NCBI GenBank assembly: GCA_022566735.1
Contig: JADFIG010000030.1
Span: 1-42,302, forward strand
Origin: Pseudomonadota bacterium
GTDB taxonomy: Bacteria; Pseudomonadota; Gammaproteobacteria; Burkholderiales; Burkholderiaceae_C
Direction: 5' to 3'
DNA: 42,302 bases
Program-made: the position numbers and the translations under genes
The notes under the pieces: generated by a model
The model's input: only the letters and a program-made list of their open reading frames with translations
The model's database searches: none
What the model was told of the DNA's origin: nothing
Shown: one piece after another, positions 1-7,759 of the stretch
How positions within the stretch are numbered: the first letter of the stretch is position 1
How the letters are laid out: each line of letters starts with the position of its first letter

Positions 1-813
1 CAACGAAACTCCCCCGTTGACCTTCGCCGGCGTGGGCCACAACGGGACATCGACCTGCGAATCGAACGCATGGATACCCTCCGACGAAGCCACAAAGTAG
101 TGTGACCACCGAGAGGATGGTTGATGGCCGAACCGGGGCACGAGCAGGGAGATCGCCTGGTCAAAATCGCGGACGAACGGATCGTTTAACGCAACGACGA
201 CGTTCGGGCGAGACGGTTCGACTTGATCGCGCACGTGGGCGAGCCTCTCCCGATACTCGCGGAAGGAGACCGATCGGCCGTCATACTCGATGCGGGCTCC
301 GGGGTGCTCGCGAACCGCTTTTGTAAGCCAACGGTAGGCGTGCAGGGTCTTACCGGCCTGCTCGTAGGCATCGGCGATCGCGCGCAGAAGCGCAGGTCGA
401 TCCACTTGCTTGGGATAGCGGTGATAGGCCCGGGCGAAGCTCTTGGCCGCGCTCTTGACGTCACCCCGCTGAGCGCGAAGTTCGCCCAGCGCAACCAGGG
501 CATCGGGCGCCGCCTCACTGTTGGGGAACGTGTCCACGACGCGCTGGAGCTTGGCCTCGTCGCCGGTCGCTTTGGCGCCGTCCATCCAGCTCCTCGCCTC
601 GGCTTCATGCGCGGCGTAGATTGCGCGGCCGTGCTTTGTAATCAGTTCGCTTATTCTCTGCTGCGCGAGGCTGCCCGCCGAGTCCGCAGCACTGCGCGAC
701 GCTGGTTTCAACCCCCGCGAATCCGGGCGCAGGCCAAAGCCTACGGCGCGCTGTTGGGCTACCCCATGATCGTGACTCGCGCGAAGGGCGCGCCGGCTGT
801 CCCGAGGTACCTG
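1..813 (-). CDS. Partial TPR / beta-propeller-like protein, foreign-looking, runs off the window
   Basis: The minus strand is open from about 813 to base 1 without a stop, and the frame continues from trmL. The protein has a helical, TPR-like part at about 400-660 (for example [20 protein letters not shown], then a repeat with [20 protein letters not shown]). After it comes a stretch ending [15 protein letters not shown], which looks like the first blade of a PQQ-type beta-propeller. That layout is common in Planctomycetes and related environmental bacteria, but this placement is memory-based inference. Codons such as AGA, ATA, ATT and ACA occur here and are rare in neighbouring genes. Hand counts of G+C per 60 bases give 39, 33 and 38 (lines 1, 61 and 301) against 45 at line 1621. 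No start codon or ribosome site of its own is evident. The function is unknown. It is probably an assembly chimera or an inserted gene fragment. Confidence 0.55.
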
Positions 814-993
814 ATGGCGGCGCACCTCGGCGTGCTCGTGGTAGTCGAGGCCGGCGCGGCGCAGCAGCTTGTCGTCCATCGAGAAGCCCAGCGGCTCGAT
901 CAGGTGCAGCTCGCAGCCGGTGTTGGCGGCCAGTCGGATGACATTGCCCGTGTTGGGCGGGATCTCGGGGTGGACGAGGACAATGCGGAACAT
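814..993 (-). pseudogene. trmL: trmL 5' fragment, tRNA (cytidine/uridine-34 2'-O)-methyltransferase, truncated
   Basis: The 60 codons starting at ATG 993 read [17 protein letters not shown], then a stretch with [20 protein letters not shown] and [16 protein letters not shown]. This is the N-terminal part of the SPOUT-class TrmL (YibK/CspR) family, which 2'-O-methylates the wobble base of tRNA-Leu isoacceptors. Family members are about 150-160 residues long. The AdoMet-binding knot (a FGxETRGL-type motif and the SLNLSNAV-type motif) should follow but is absent. After His60 the frame continues into unrelated sequence. The gene starts 9 bases after the HDOD-GAF gene stops and has no strong Shine-Dalgarno. 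If the junction is real, the gene is dead and tRNA-Leu would lack this modification unless another copy exists. If it is an assembly error, the rest of trmL lies elsewhere in the genome. Confidence 0.85.
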
Positions 994-1002
994 GGGGCGG
1001 GA

Positions 1003-2745
1003 TCACGCGGACTGCTTGAACGCCATGATGGCCTGGTTGCGCAGGGTGCGCAGCAGCGAGAGGGTGCGGTCGTCGATCTGCAGGCTGCCGCCACGGGCCT
1101 TGTCGGCATAGATCAGGCCGATGACCATGTCGGGCTGGCCGGGCCGCTTGAGCATCAGGGGCAGCAGCAGGAAGGTCTGCGCGTCGATGTGGGTGGTGAA
1201 CCAGCGCGGCAGCAGGCGCGCGACGGCCGGCACCAGGGCATCGGCGATCAGGGTGTCGGCGTTCTTCAGGCACACGGCGGTGAACAGGTCCGGCGGGGTG
1301 CCCGCGGCCACGGTGAGCGGCACGCGGAAGGCCGACTTGAGGACCTCCGCCCCTTCGCCCAGGCCGATGCGGCCTTGCAGCTCGCCGGTGCGGGCATCGC
1401 GCAGGCAGAACACCACGCGGCGGCAGTCCAGCGCGCGCAGCAGGGTCTCCAGCACCATGTGCAGCACGCTGTGCAGGCGGAAGGACTCGACCAGGGTGTT
1501 GGTGATGTCCTGGATGCCGCTGGTGAGGATGGCGATGGGGTCGAGCGCGGGCGTGACGGTGTCGCTGGCGCCGAGGTCGGTGAAGCCGGTCTCGGCCAGG
1601 TCCACATCGACGCTGCCCAGGCCGACCGGGGCGGGCACCGCGGCATCGCCCTGGTGGGGCGCATCGACGTAGTAGGTGTCGAGCAGCCGCTCGGCCGGCG
1701 AGGCCGCCGGCACGCTGAGGTTGAGCGCCTGGGTGAGCTCGCTGAGGCGCTTGCGCGCCCGCCCGGCCGCATCCTGCAAGGCCAGGGGTTGCAGGTCGAG
1801 CGCGCGGACATGGGCGCGCTGCAGCCGCTCCAGCGCCTGGCCCAGCTCGGCCGGCGGGGTGTGCAGCATCGCGTCGGTGGCGGCCTCGGCGAGGCTGGCC
1901 AGCCAGTGCAGGCGCTCGGGCGAGCCCGCCAGGGAGTGTGCCGGCAGCGGCCCCTCGGGCACGCGCATGCAGGCACGCAGGGACTCGGGCAGGCCCCACT
2001 GCGTGGCAACGGCATCGCCCAGCTCGTCCAGGCGCACGCCCAGCACCTGCTCGGCGGCCTGCCGTTCGCTGAGGCCCTGGGACGCATCGCGCATCAGCGC
2101 GCGCATCTGCTCGGCGTCTTCCGGCAGGTAGAAGCACACCAGCAACCAGCCCAGGCGCCGGAACAGCGTGCCGACAAAGGCTTCCTCGGCCTCGTTGGGC
2201 GAGACGCTCAGCTCGCTGGCCAGGGTGCCCGCCATGACGGTGTGCAGGAAGGCCTCCTTGAGCTGGAGGGCGTGCACCTGGTCGTGCATGTGGTCGAGCA
2301 GCACCAGCGACAGCGCCAGGTTGCGCACCCCGGCCACGCCGATGAGGCTGACCGCCCGCGAGACGGTGCGGATGGGGTCGCTGCCGGCGCGGCGGTAATG
2401 CGCGGTGTTGACCACGCGCAACAGCTTCTGGGTCAGGGCGACGTCCTGGAGGATTTCGTCGCACAGGGTCTGCAGGCTGTCGCTGTCGGACTCGGACAGG
2501 GCCTGCACGCGGGTGATGGACGAGGACAGCGCCGGGAAGTCCTGCTTGCTGCGCATGCGCCGCAGCAGGTAGTCCAGCGTCAGGCGGGCTTCGGCCTCGC
2601 GTCCGCCTGCGGGCGGCACCGCGGCGGCCGGCATGTGCGGCTCGGACGGCGCCGGCGCCGACGACGCCACGGACGTCACAGCAGATCGCGAAGGGGGTGA
2701 TGGGGAGGCCGGCATCCCGAATCCTGATAATGTGCTGGCGCCCAT
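1003..2745 (-). CDS. HDOD and GAF domain signalling protein
   Basis: The protein has 580 residues when started at ATG 2745, which fits the 32-base divergent gap to chrA; an upstream ATG at 2820 would overlap chrA. After a disordered Pro/Ala/Ser-rich N-terminus (about 1-50), residues 60-260 form an HDOD domain with ILQDVALTQKLLRVVNTA and the RTVSRAVSLIGVAGVRNLAL stretch. Residues of about 415-575 look like a GAF domain (VLHMVLETLLRALDCRRVVF, then LIYADKARGG). HDOD proteins are HD-domain relatives that usually lack the metal-binding residues and act in signalling. In Burkholderiales this pairing often occurs in kinase-linked or motility-linked regulators, but no kinase domain is present here. 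The ligand and output are unknown. It is followed 9 bases later by the trmL fragment and was probably co-transcribed with the intact gene. Confidence 0.8.
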   Translation of the reverse strand: MGASTLSGFGMPASPSPPSRSAVTSVASSAPAPSEPHMPAAAVPPAGGREAEARLTLDYLLRRMRSKQDFPALSSSITRVQALSESDSDSLQTLCDEILQDVALTQKLLRVVNTAHYRRAGSDPIRTVSRAVSLIGVAGVRNLALSLVLLDHMHDQVHALQLKEAFLHTVMAGTLASELSVSPNEAEEAFVGTLFRRLGWLLVCFYLPEDAEQMRALMRDASQGLSERQAAEQVLGVRLDELGDAVATQWGLPESLRACMRVPEGPLPAHSLAGSPERLHWLASLAEAATDAMLHTPPAELGQALERLQRAHVRALDLQPLALQDAAGRARKRLSELTQALNLSVPAASPAERLLDTYYVDAPHQGDAAVPAPVGLGSVDVDLAETGFTDLGASDTVTPALDPIAILTSGIQDITNTLVESFRLHSVLHMVLETLLRALDCRRVVFCLRDARTGELQGRIGLGEGAEVLKSAFRVPLTVAAGTPPDLFTAVCLKNADTLIADALVPAVARLLPRWFTTHIDAQTFLLLPLMLKRPGQPDMVIGLIYADKARGGSLQIDDRTLSLLRTLRNQAIMAFKQSA

Positions 2746-2777
2746 TGTCCGCTGTTCTCTGCTGAACTGAGCCTGCC

Positions 2778-4154
2778 GTGACGCCATCTTCCGTGACGCC
2801 CTCCCCCCCGGCGCCCGCACCCGCAGGCGCCGCTGCCGTGTCTTTCTGGCAGGCCCTGGGCTTCTGGTGGCGCCTGGGCTTCATCAGCTTCGGCGGGCCG
2901 GCCGGGCAGATCGCCATCCTGCACGAGGAGCTGGTGGTACGCCGCCGCTGGCTGTCCGAACGCCGCTTCCTGCACGCCCTGAACTACTGCATGGTGCTGC
3001 CCGGCCCCGAGGCGCAGCAGCTGGCCACCTACATCGGCTGGCTGATGCACCGCACCTGGGGCGGCATCGCGGCCGGCGTGCTGTTCGTGCTGCCCTCCCT
3101 GGCCATCCTGATCGGGCTGTCGTGGGTGTACGTGGCTTTCGGGCACCTGGGCTGGGTGGCGGGCGTGTTCTACGGCATCAAGCCAGCGGTCGCGGCCATC
3201 GTGCTGCAGGCGGCCCACCGCATCGGCTCGCGCACGCTGCGCAACCGCTTGCTGTGGGCGCTGGCGGCGGCGTCTTTCGTGGGCATCGCCTGGCTGAAGC
3301 TGCCCTTCCCGCTGATCCTGGCCTGTGCCGCCGTGACGGGCGCCGTGGGCAGCCGCATCGCGCCCACCCTGTTCATGGTCGGCTCGGGACACGCCAGCGC
3401 GGACACCGAACTGGGCCCCACCGTCATCGACGACCACGCGCCCCGCGCGCCGCACACCGTCTTCCGCTGGTCGCGCCTGCTGGCGGTGGTGGGCGTGTCG
3501 TTGGGCCTGTGGCTGCTGCCCATGGCCTGGATGGCGCTGCAACTGGGTTGGGCCCACACCTACACGCAGATGGGCTGGTTCTTCACCAAGGCCGCGTGGA
3601 TGACCTTCGGCGGCGCCTACGCCGTGCTGCCCTACGTCGTGCAAGGCGCGGTGGAGCACTTCCACTGGCTGAGCGCCACGCAGATGATGGACGGCCTGGC
3701 GCTGGGCGAGACCACGCCCGGCCCGCTGATCATGGTGGTGGCCTTCGTGGGCTTCGTGGGCGCGCACGCCCAGGCCCTGCTGGGGCCCGACTCGGCCGTC
3801 CTGGCCGGCGCACTGGGTGCGGCGCTGGTGACGTGGTTCACCTTCCTGCCGTCCTTCCTGTTCATCCTGGCCGGCGGGCCGCTGGTGGAGTCCAGCCGGC
3901 ACGAGCTGCGCCTGACCGCGCCGCTGACGGCCATCACGGCCGCGGTGGTGGGCGTGATCCTGAACCTGGCCCTGTTCTTCGCCGGGCATGTGCTGTGGCC
4001 GCAGGGGTCGGGGCACCTGGCAGACATGGACCTCGCGGCCGCCGCCATCGCGCTGACCTCGGCCGTGGCCCTGCTGCGCTACCAGCGCTCGGTGATGCAG
4101 GTCATCGCCGGTGCGGCGCTGGCCGGCTGGCTGCTGACCCTGTGGCCGGCCTGA
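2778..4154 (+). CDS. chrA: Chromate transporter ChrA (CHR family, two-domain form)
   Basis: This is a 458-residue inner-membrane protein started at GTG 2778, the first start clear of the divergent gene. It has the two homologous halves of long-chain CHR transporters. The N-terminal half carries FISFGGPAGQIAILHEELV near residue 36, with MVLPGPEAQQLATYIGWLMH after it. The C-terminal half repeats the pattern with MTFGGAYAVLPYV near 274 and the LGETTPGPLIMV motif. Many hydrophobic segments fit the expected 10-13 helices. ChrA homologues export chromate using the proton motive force, often in competition with sulfate. No chrB or other chr gene is adjacent, so chromate as the physiological substrate is a family-based inference. 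It converges on the hydroxy-acid dehydrogenase with a 15-base gap and no visible terminator. Confidence 0.9.
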   Translation: MTPSSVTPSPPAPAPAGAAAVSFWQALGFWWRLGFISFGGPAGQIAILHEELVVRRRWLSERRFLHALNYCMVLPGPEAQQLATYIGWLMHRTWGGIAAGVLFVLPSLAILIGLSWVYVAFGHLGWVAGVFYGIKPAVAAIVLQAAHRIGSRTLRNRLLWALAAASFVGIAWLKLPFPLILACAAVTGAVGSRIAPTLFMVGSGHASADTELGPTVIDDHAPRAPHTVFRWSRLLAVVGVSLGLWLLPMAWMALQLGWAHTYTQMGWFFTKAAWMTFGGAYAVLPYVVQGAVEHFHWLSATQMMDGLALGETTPGPLIMVVAFVGFVGAHAQALLGPDSAVLAGALGAALVTWFTFLPSFLFILAGGPLVESSRHELRLTAPLTAITAAVVGVILNLALFFAGHVLWPQGSGHLADMDLAAAAIALTSAVALLRYQRSVMQVIAGAALAGWLLTLWPA

Positions 4155-4169
4155 GCCCGCCAGCCCGGT

Positions 4170-5315
4170 TCACCTGAAACGCACGCAGTCGCGCGTGAGC
4201 TGGTCGACCGAGGTGCAGCCCATCAGCTTCATGCCGCGCAGGACCTCGTCGCGCAGCTTGTCGAGCGCCCGCTCCACCCCGGGCTGGCCTGCCGCGGCCA
4301 GCGGGTAGAGGTAGTAGCGGCCCAGCCCCACGGCCTTGGCCCCCAGCGACAAGGCCTTGAGGACGTGCGTGCCGCGCTGCACACCGCCGTCCATCATCAC
4401 GTCCAGGCGGTGGCCCACGGCGTCCACGACCTCGGCGAGCTGGTCGAAGGCCGAGCGCGAGCCATCGAGCTGCCGCCCGCCATGGTTGGACAGCACGATG
4501 CCGGTGCAGCCGATGTCGGCCGCGCGCTTCGCATCGTCCACGGACATCACGCCTTTCAGGCAGAACTGGCCGTCCCACAGGCGCACCATCTCGGCCACAT
4601 CGTCCCAGTCCATGGTGGGGTCGAGCATCTCGGTGAAGTAGCGCCCGATCGACATCGCCCCGCCGCCCATGTCGACGAACTCGTCGAGCTGCGGCAGGCG
4701 GAATCGCTCGTGGGTGAGGTAGTTCAGGCCCCAGGCCGGCTTGCTGGCGAACTGCCACAGGCCGCCCAGCGTCAGCCGAAAGGGGATGGAGAAGCCCGTG
4801 CGCAAGTCCCGCTCGCGGTTGCCGCCGGTGATGCTGTCCACCGTCAGCATCATGACCTCGACGCCGGCCTCCTTGGCGCGCTGCATCATGGCGCGGTTGA
4901 GGCCGCGGTCCTTGTGGAAATAGAACTGGTAGACCTGCGGGGTGTCCCAGGCGTGGCGCAGCTCCTCCAGGCCCACGGTGCCCAGCGAGGACACGCCGAA
5001 CATCGTGCCGCAACGCGCTGCCGCGGCCGCCACGGCCCGCTCGCCCTGGTGGTGGAAGAGGCGCTGCAGCGCGGTGGGCGAGCAGTAGAACGGCACCGCG
5101 AGCTTCTGCCCCATCACCGTCACCGACAGGTCGACGCTCTCGACCCCGCGCAGCACATGGGGCACGAGGTCGCACTGCTCGAAGCTGGCGGTGTTGCGGC
5201 GGCAGGTGACTTCGTCGTCTGCCGCGCCATCGATGTAGTTGAAGATCGGGCCAGGCAGGCGCCGGCGGGCCAACTCACGGAAGTCGTGGAAGTTGTGGCA
5301 GTCGGTCAGGCGCAT
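4170..5315 (-). CDS. FMN-dependent alpha-hydroxy-acid dehydrogenase (L-lactate dehydrogenase-like)
   Basis: The protein has 381 residues from ATG 5315, with GGAG about ten bases upstream. It is a TIM-barrel flavoenzyme of the lactate/glycolate/mandelate oxidase family. Visible signatures are the FNYIDGAADDE stretch near residue 25, the LTVDS strand near 157, active-site Lys254 (CLKGV), and the SNHGGRQLD motif with catalytic His278 and Arg281. The FMN-phosphate signature DGGVQRGTHVLKAL starts at 309, followed by AVGLGRYYLYPLA. The reaction is oxidation of a 2-hydroxy acid to the 2-oxo acid, with electrons passed to quinone, a cytochrome or oxygen. The substrate cannot be fixed from sequence; lldD-like L-lactate use is the likeliest. 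It lies directly downstream of tRNA-Arg on the same strand with no terminator between them, so readthrough is possible. Confidence 0.85.
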   Translation of the reverse strand: MRLTDCHNFHDFRELARRRLPGPIFNYIDGAADDEVTCRRNTASFEQCDLVPHVLRGVESVDLSVTVMGQKLAVPFYCSPTALQRLFHHQGERAVAAAAARCGTMFGVSSLGTVGLEELRHAWDTPQVYQFYFHKDRGLNRAMMQRAKEAGVEVMMLTVDSITGGNRERDLRTGFSIPFRLTLGGLWQFASKPAWGLNYLTHERFRLPQLDEFVDMGGGAMSIGRYFTEMLDPTMDWDDVAEMVRLWDGQFCLKGVMSVDDAKRAADIGCTGIVLSNHGGRQLDGSRSAFDQLAEVVDAVGHRLDVMMDGGVQRGTHVLKALSLGAKAVGLGRYYLYPLAAAGQPGVERALDKLRDEVLRGMKLMGCTSVDQLTRDCVRFR

Positions 5316-5362
5316 CGTGGGACTCCGGAGCGAGCGCGGAGGGGGCGCGTCGGGTGTCGCGC

Positions 5363-5387
5363 ACAGATCAGCGAGACAAATCAGCGA
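5363..5387. repeat. Tandem 12-mer direct repeat upstream of the hydroxy-acid dehydrogenase
   Basis: ACAGATCAGCGA (5363-5374) and ACAAATCAGCGA (5376-5387) are direct repeats matching at 11 of 12 positions with a 13-base period. They lie between the 3' end of tRNA-Arg and the dehydrogenase start, 48-72 bases upstream of its ATG. They could be half-sites for a regulator. No palindrome accompanies them and no regulator gene is adjacent. Confidence 0.35.
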
Positions 5388-5405
5388 CACAGTGCCAGCA
5401 CAGCG

Positions 5406-5481
5406 TGGCGCGCCCGGCTGGGATCGAACCAGCAACCCCTGCCTTCGGAGGGCAGTACTCTATCCATTGAGCTACGGGCGC
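5406..5481 (-). tRNA. tRNA-Arg (anticodon CCG), CCA encoded
   Basis: The gene is 76 bases including an encoded CCA (plus-strand TGG at 5406-5408). The acceptor arms are GCGCCCG (5') and CGGGCGC (3') with discriminator G. The D arm starts GCTCAATGGATAGAG. The anticodon stem CTGCC/GGCAG encloses loop CTCCGAA, giving anticodon CCG for the CGG codon. The T arm is GCTGG-TTCGATC-CCAGC. The likely -10 is TAGAAT at 5494-5499, which would start the transcript about six bases before the gene; a matching -35 is not clear. It sits divergently from the cytochrome gene in a 96-base intergenic region. Confidence 0.95.
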
Positions 5482-5525
5482 GCAGCGTGGCGCATTCTAG
5501 CAGCGCGACCAGCCCCGCGCAGACC

Positions 5526-5531
5526 TATAAT
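5526..5531 (+). promoter_or_regulatory. Candidate -10 box for the cytochrome c5 gene
   Basis: A perfect TATAAT lies 46 bases upstream of the ATG at 5578, giving an untranslated leader of about 40 bases. The sequence 17 bases upstream (5503-5508) does not resemble TTGACA, so either the promoter is weak at -35 or an activator helps. Confidence 0.45.
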
Positions 5532-5577
5532 CTTGCCCATCCCTTTCCCTGCGTTCAACCAGCCTCAGCGAAGAACC

Positions 5578-6111
5578 ATGAGCCAAGCGCCCCAATCTCA
5601 CGAGTCCGGCCACGAAGGCCCGATCCAGACCCCTCAGCAACTGCTGATTGCCGTGGTGGCCGCTTTCGTGGTGCCCGTGGCCATCATCGCCCTGCTGGTG
5701 AACTACGTGAACTCGGCCGCCAGGAGCGCTGCCGGCAGCGACGCCCTCAGCGCCCAGGCCACGGCCCAGCGCATCATGCCGGTGGGCACGGTGGAGATCA
5801 AACTGGCATCGACCAACGCCGGCCCGCGCTCCGGTGAAGAGGTCTACAAGGCCCAGTGCGTGAACTGCCACGGCGCGGGCATGCTGGGCGCACCGAAGTT
5901 CGGTGACGCGGGCGCCTGGGGTGGCCGTGTCGGCCAGGGCGATGCCAAGCTGCTGGAGCACGCCATCAAGGGCTTCAACGCCATGCCCGCACAAGGTGGC
6001 GGCGACTTCTCCGACCTCGAAGTGCATCGCGCCTTGGTCTACATGGTCAACGGCTCCGGCGGCAAGCTCGCCGAACCGGCTGCCCCGGCCGCGGCTGCTT
6101 CGGCCCCCTGA
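5578..6111 (+). CDS. Membrane-anchored cytochrome c5-type protein
   Basis: The protein has 177 residues. An N-terminal hydrophobic segment at about 21-43 acts as an uncleaved anchor, so the haem domain is periplasmic. The haem c site is CVNCH (Cys94, Cys97, His98) within QCVNCHGAGMLGAPKFGD, and Met136 in NAMPAQGG is the likely sixth ligand. This is the class I, cytochrome c5 pattern. An Ala/Pro-rich tail ends the protein. Such proteins carry electrons between the bc1 complex or dehydrogenases and terminal oxidases or nitrogen-oxide reductases. The partner cannot be told from the neighbours. A strong terminator follows at 6134, so it is probably a single-gene transcript. Confidence 0.9.
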   Translation: MSQAPQSHESGHEGPIQTPQQLLIAVVAAFVVPVAIIALLVNYVNSAARSAAGSDALSAQATAQRIMPVGTVEIKLASTNAGPRSGEEVYKAQCVNCHGAGMLGAPKFGDAGAWGGRVGQGDAKLLEHAIKGFNAMPAQGGGDFSDLEVHRALVYMVNGSGGKLAEPAAPAAAASAP

Positions 6112-6133
6112 AGGTCAGGCCCCGCCCACGACC

Positions 6134-6159
6134 AACCGGCCCCTCGCGGCCGGTTTTTT
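6134..6159 (+). terminator. Rho-independent terminator of the cytochrome gene
   Basis: The 8-base perfect arms AACCGGCC (6134-6141) and GGCCGGTT (6148-6155) enclose a six-base loop. The T-run at 6154-6159 begins within the right arm. The hairpin lies 23 bases after the cytochrome stop. Confidence 0.85.
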
Positions 6160-6184
6160 CATGCCCGCGCGGTCGGCATCGACC

Positions 6185-6715
6185 TCAAGGTTCGGGATTC
6201 AGCACATAGCCGTGTCGCGCGGGCAACTCGGCAAACACCACCTCGTCGGGCGACGGCCACTGCCCGGCCACCAGGGCATCGGCGGCGGCGTCCATGTCCA
6301 GCGAGCGCAACACGCCCAGGCCACGCTCGGTGTCCAGGAAGAGGCGGCCGTGCTCGTCCACGCAGGTCTGGCGCACCTCCTGCACGGGCAAGCCGGTGTG
6401 GGTTTCGACCACGAAACCATCGCCTTGCCTGCGCACGCCCAGCACCCAGGGCGCGGCCTCCAGCACCAGGTAGACACGCTGCGGGCCGTTCTGGAAGAAC
6501 CACGCGCCGTGCTCGTCGCGGTCGTAGTTGCGGTGGATGAACTCCTTGAGCTTGTCGTGCACGATGCGGCTGCCCTTGACCTGCGGGAAGGGCCCTGCGG
6601 CCTGGATGCGGTCATCGCGCATGTACCAGTCGCCGCGGGCGTCCAGCGCCAGCCAGTGGTAGCAGTGGGGCACGTTGGGCCACTTCTTCAGCGCGGCCTT
6701 GACGATGTCGTCCAT
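6185..6715 (-). CDS. Conserved betaproteobacterial protein of unknown function
   Basis: The protein has 176 residues from ATG 6715, with GAGGA eight bases upstream. It begins MDDIVKAALKKWPNVPHCYH, followed by WLALDARGDWYMRD, HDKLKEFIHRNYDRDEHG and AWFFQNGPQRVYLVLEAAPW. I recognise this as a family common in Burkholderiales and annotated only as a DUF; I do not give the number because I am not sure of it. There is no signal peptide or membrane segment, so it is probably cytosolic. Trp, Tyr and charged residues are frequent, as in small binding domains. It starts 17 bases after the YheT-like hydrolase stop and is the last gene of a minus-strand run from purU, so co-transcription is likely. No function is inferred. 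Confidence 0.8.
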   Translation of the reverse strand: MDDIVKAALKKWPNVPHCYHWLALDARGDWYMRDDRIQAAGPFPQVKGSRIVHDKLKEFIHRNYDRDEHGAWFFQNGPQRVYLVLEAAPWVLGVRRQGDGFVVETHTGLPVQEVRQTCVDEHGRLFLDTERGLGVLRSLDMDAAADALVAGQWPSPDEVVFAELPARHGYVLNPEP

Positions 6716-6732
6716 GGTGTTCCTCGTGCGGT

Positions 6733-7737
6733 TCAGAGCTGCTGGCTCAGCCACATCCCGACGGCCTGCGGCAGCTCGGCCACATGCCCGGGGAAGCGCC
6801 CGGCCGGGAAGCCGACGTGGCCGCCCTCGCTGGGCTGCCAGAGCGTGACGGCCGGGCCCGCCTCGCTGCGCGTGGGCAGGCTGGCCGCGGGGATGAAGGG
6901 GTCGTTGCGTGCGTTGACCACCAGCGCAGGCACATGCCGCATGGCCTTCAGCCCGGGTTTGGACGAGCAGCGCGCCCAGTAGTCTTCGGTGTTGGCAAAG
7001 CCATGCAGCGGGGCCGTGAAGGCATTGTCGTAGGCGTGGAGATCCCCCGCGGCGCGCAGGGCAGCCTCGTTGAACAGGCCGGGATGCTGCTGGAGCTTGG
7101 CCAGGGCCTTGGGCTTCATGGACTGCAGGAACATGCGGCTGTAGACCTGCAGGTTGAAGCCACGCGACAAGGCGTGCCCTGCCGCAGCGAGGTCCAGCGG
7201 CGAGGACACCGCCGCCACCGCGCGCACGGTGCGAGCCGCTTCCGCCCCGGCCTCCTGGGCCCAGCGCAACAGCACATTGCCGCCCAGGGAGATGCCCACG
7301 GCCAGCAGCGGGCCCTTGTGGCGGCGCGCCAGGCGCTGCAGGATCCAGTCGGCTTCGGCGTGATCACCCGAGTGGTAGGTGCGCGGCGCGCGGTTGAGCT
7401 CGCCCGAGCAGCCACGGAAATGCGGCACGGCGAAATCCCAACCCTGCGCGTGCGCCCACAGCGCGAAGGCCCGTGCGTAATGGCTTTGCGAGGAGCCCTC
7501 CAGGCCGTGGAACATCGCCAGCAGGGGGCGTGGCGAGGGCGTGCCGGTGGCCGCGGGCAGGAAGTCCACGTCGATGAAATCGCCATCGGGCGTGTCCCAG
7601 CGCTCACGCACATAGCGCACCGGGCCGATGCGGCGCTCGGGGTGGACGCGGCTGTAGAGCGCCGGCCAGATGGTCTGCACGTTGCCGGCCACCGGGCCTG
7701 CGCCCGACAACCAGCGGGGAGCGCGGTAGCCATGCAT
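6733..7737 (-). CDS. YheT-family alpha/beta hydrolase
   Basis: The protein has 334 residues. It opens with GNVQTIWPALYSR and has the oxyanion region LLAMFHGLEGSSQSHYARA near residue 72. The HFRGCSGELNRAPRTYHSGD block follows, then the nucleophile elbow GISLGGN with Ser150. The acid is probably Asp279 (NARNDPFIP) and the base His307 (EGGHVGF). This is the EMBH/YheT-type hydrolase family, conserved in proteobacteria. Esterase activity is suggested for relatives, but the physiological substrate is unknown. There is no signal peptide. It follows the SnoaL-like gene by 22 bases. Confidence 0.88.
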   Translation of the reverse strand: MHGYRAPRWLSGAGPVAGNVQTIWPALYSRVHPERRIGPVRYVRERWDTPDGDFIDVDFLPAATGTPSPRPLLAMFHGLEGSSQSHYARAFALWAHAQGWDFAVPHFRGCSGELNRAPRTYHSGDHAEADWILQRLARRHKGPLLAVGISLGGNVLLRWAQEAGAEAARTVRAVAAVSSPLDLAAAGHALSRGFNLQVYSRMFLQSMKPKALAKLQQHPGLFNEAALRAAGDLHAYDNAFTAPLHGFANTEDYWARCSSKPGLKAMRHVPALVVNARNDPFIPAASLPTRSEAGPAVTLWQPSEGGHVGFPAGRFPGHVAELPQAVGMWLSQQL

Positions 7738-7759
7738 GGCGGGACTCCTCAGGAGGGCA

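Noticed and set aside
223..2700. Very long plus-strand frame opposite the HDOD-GAF gene
   Set aside because: It is antisense to a recognisable protein and rich in Gln/Gly/His/Ala, as expected when high-GC DNA is read on the wrong strand. No domain is visible. The same applies to long frames at 31063-32811, 38470-39567, 24085-25554 and 34866-35936.
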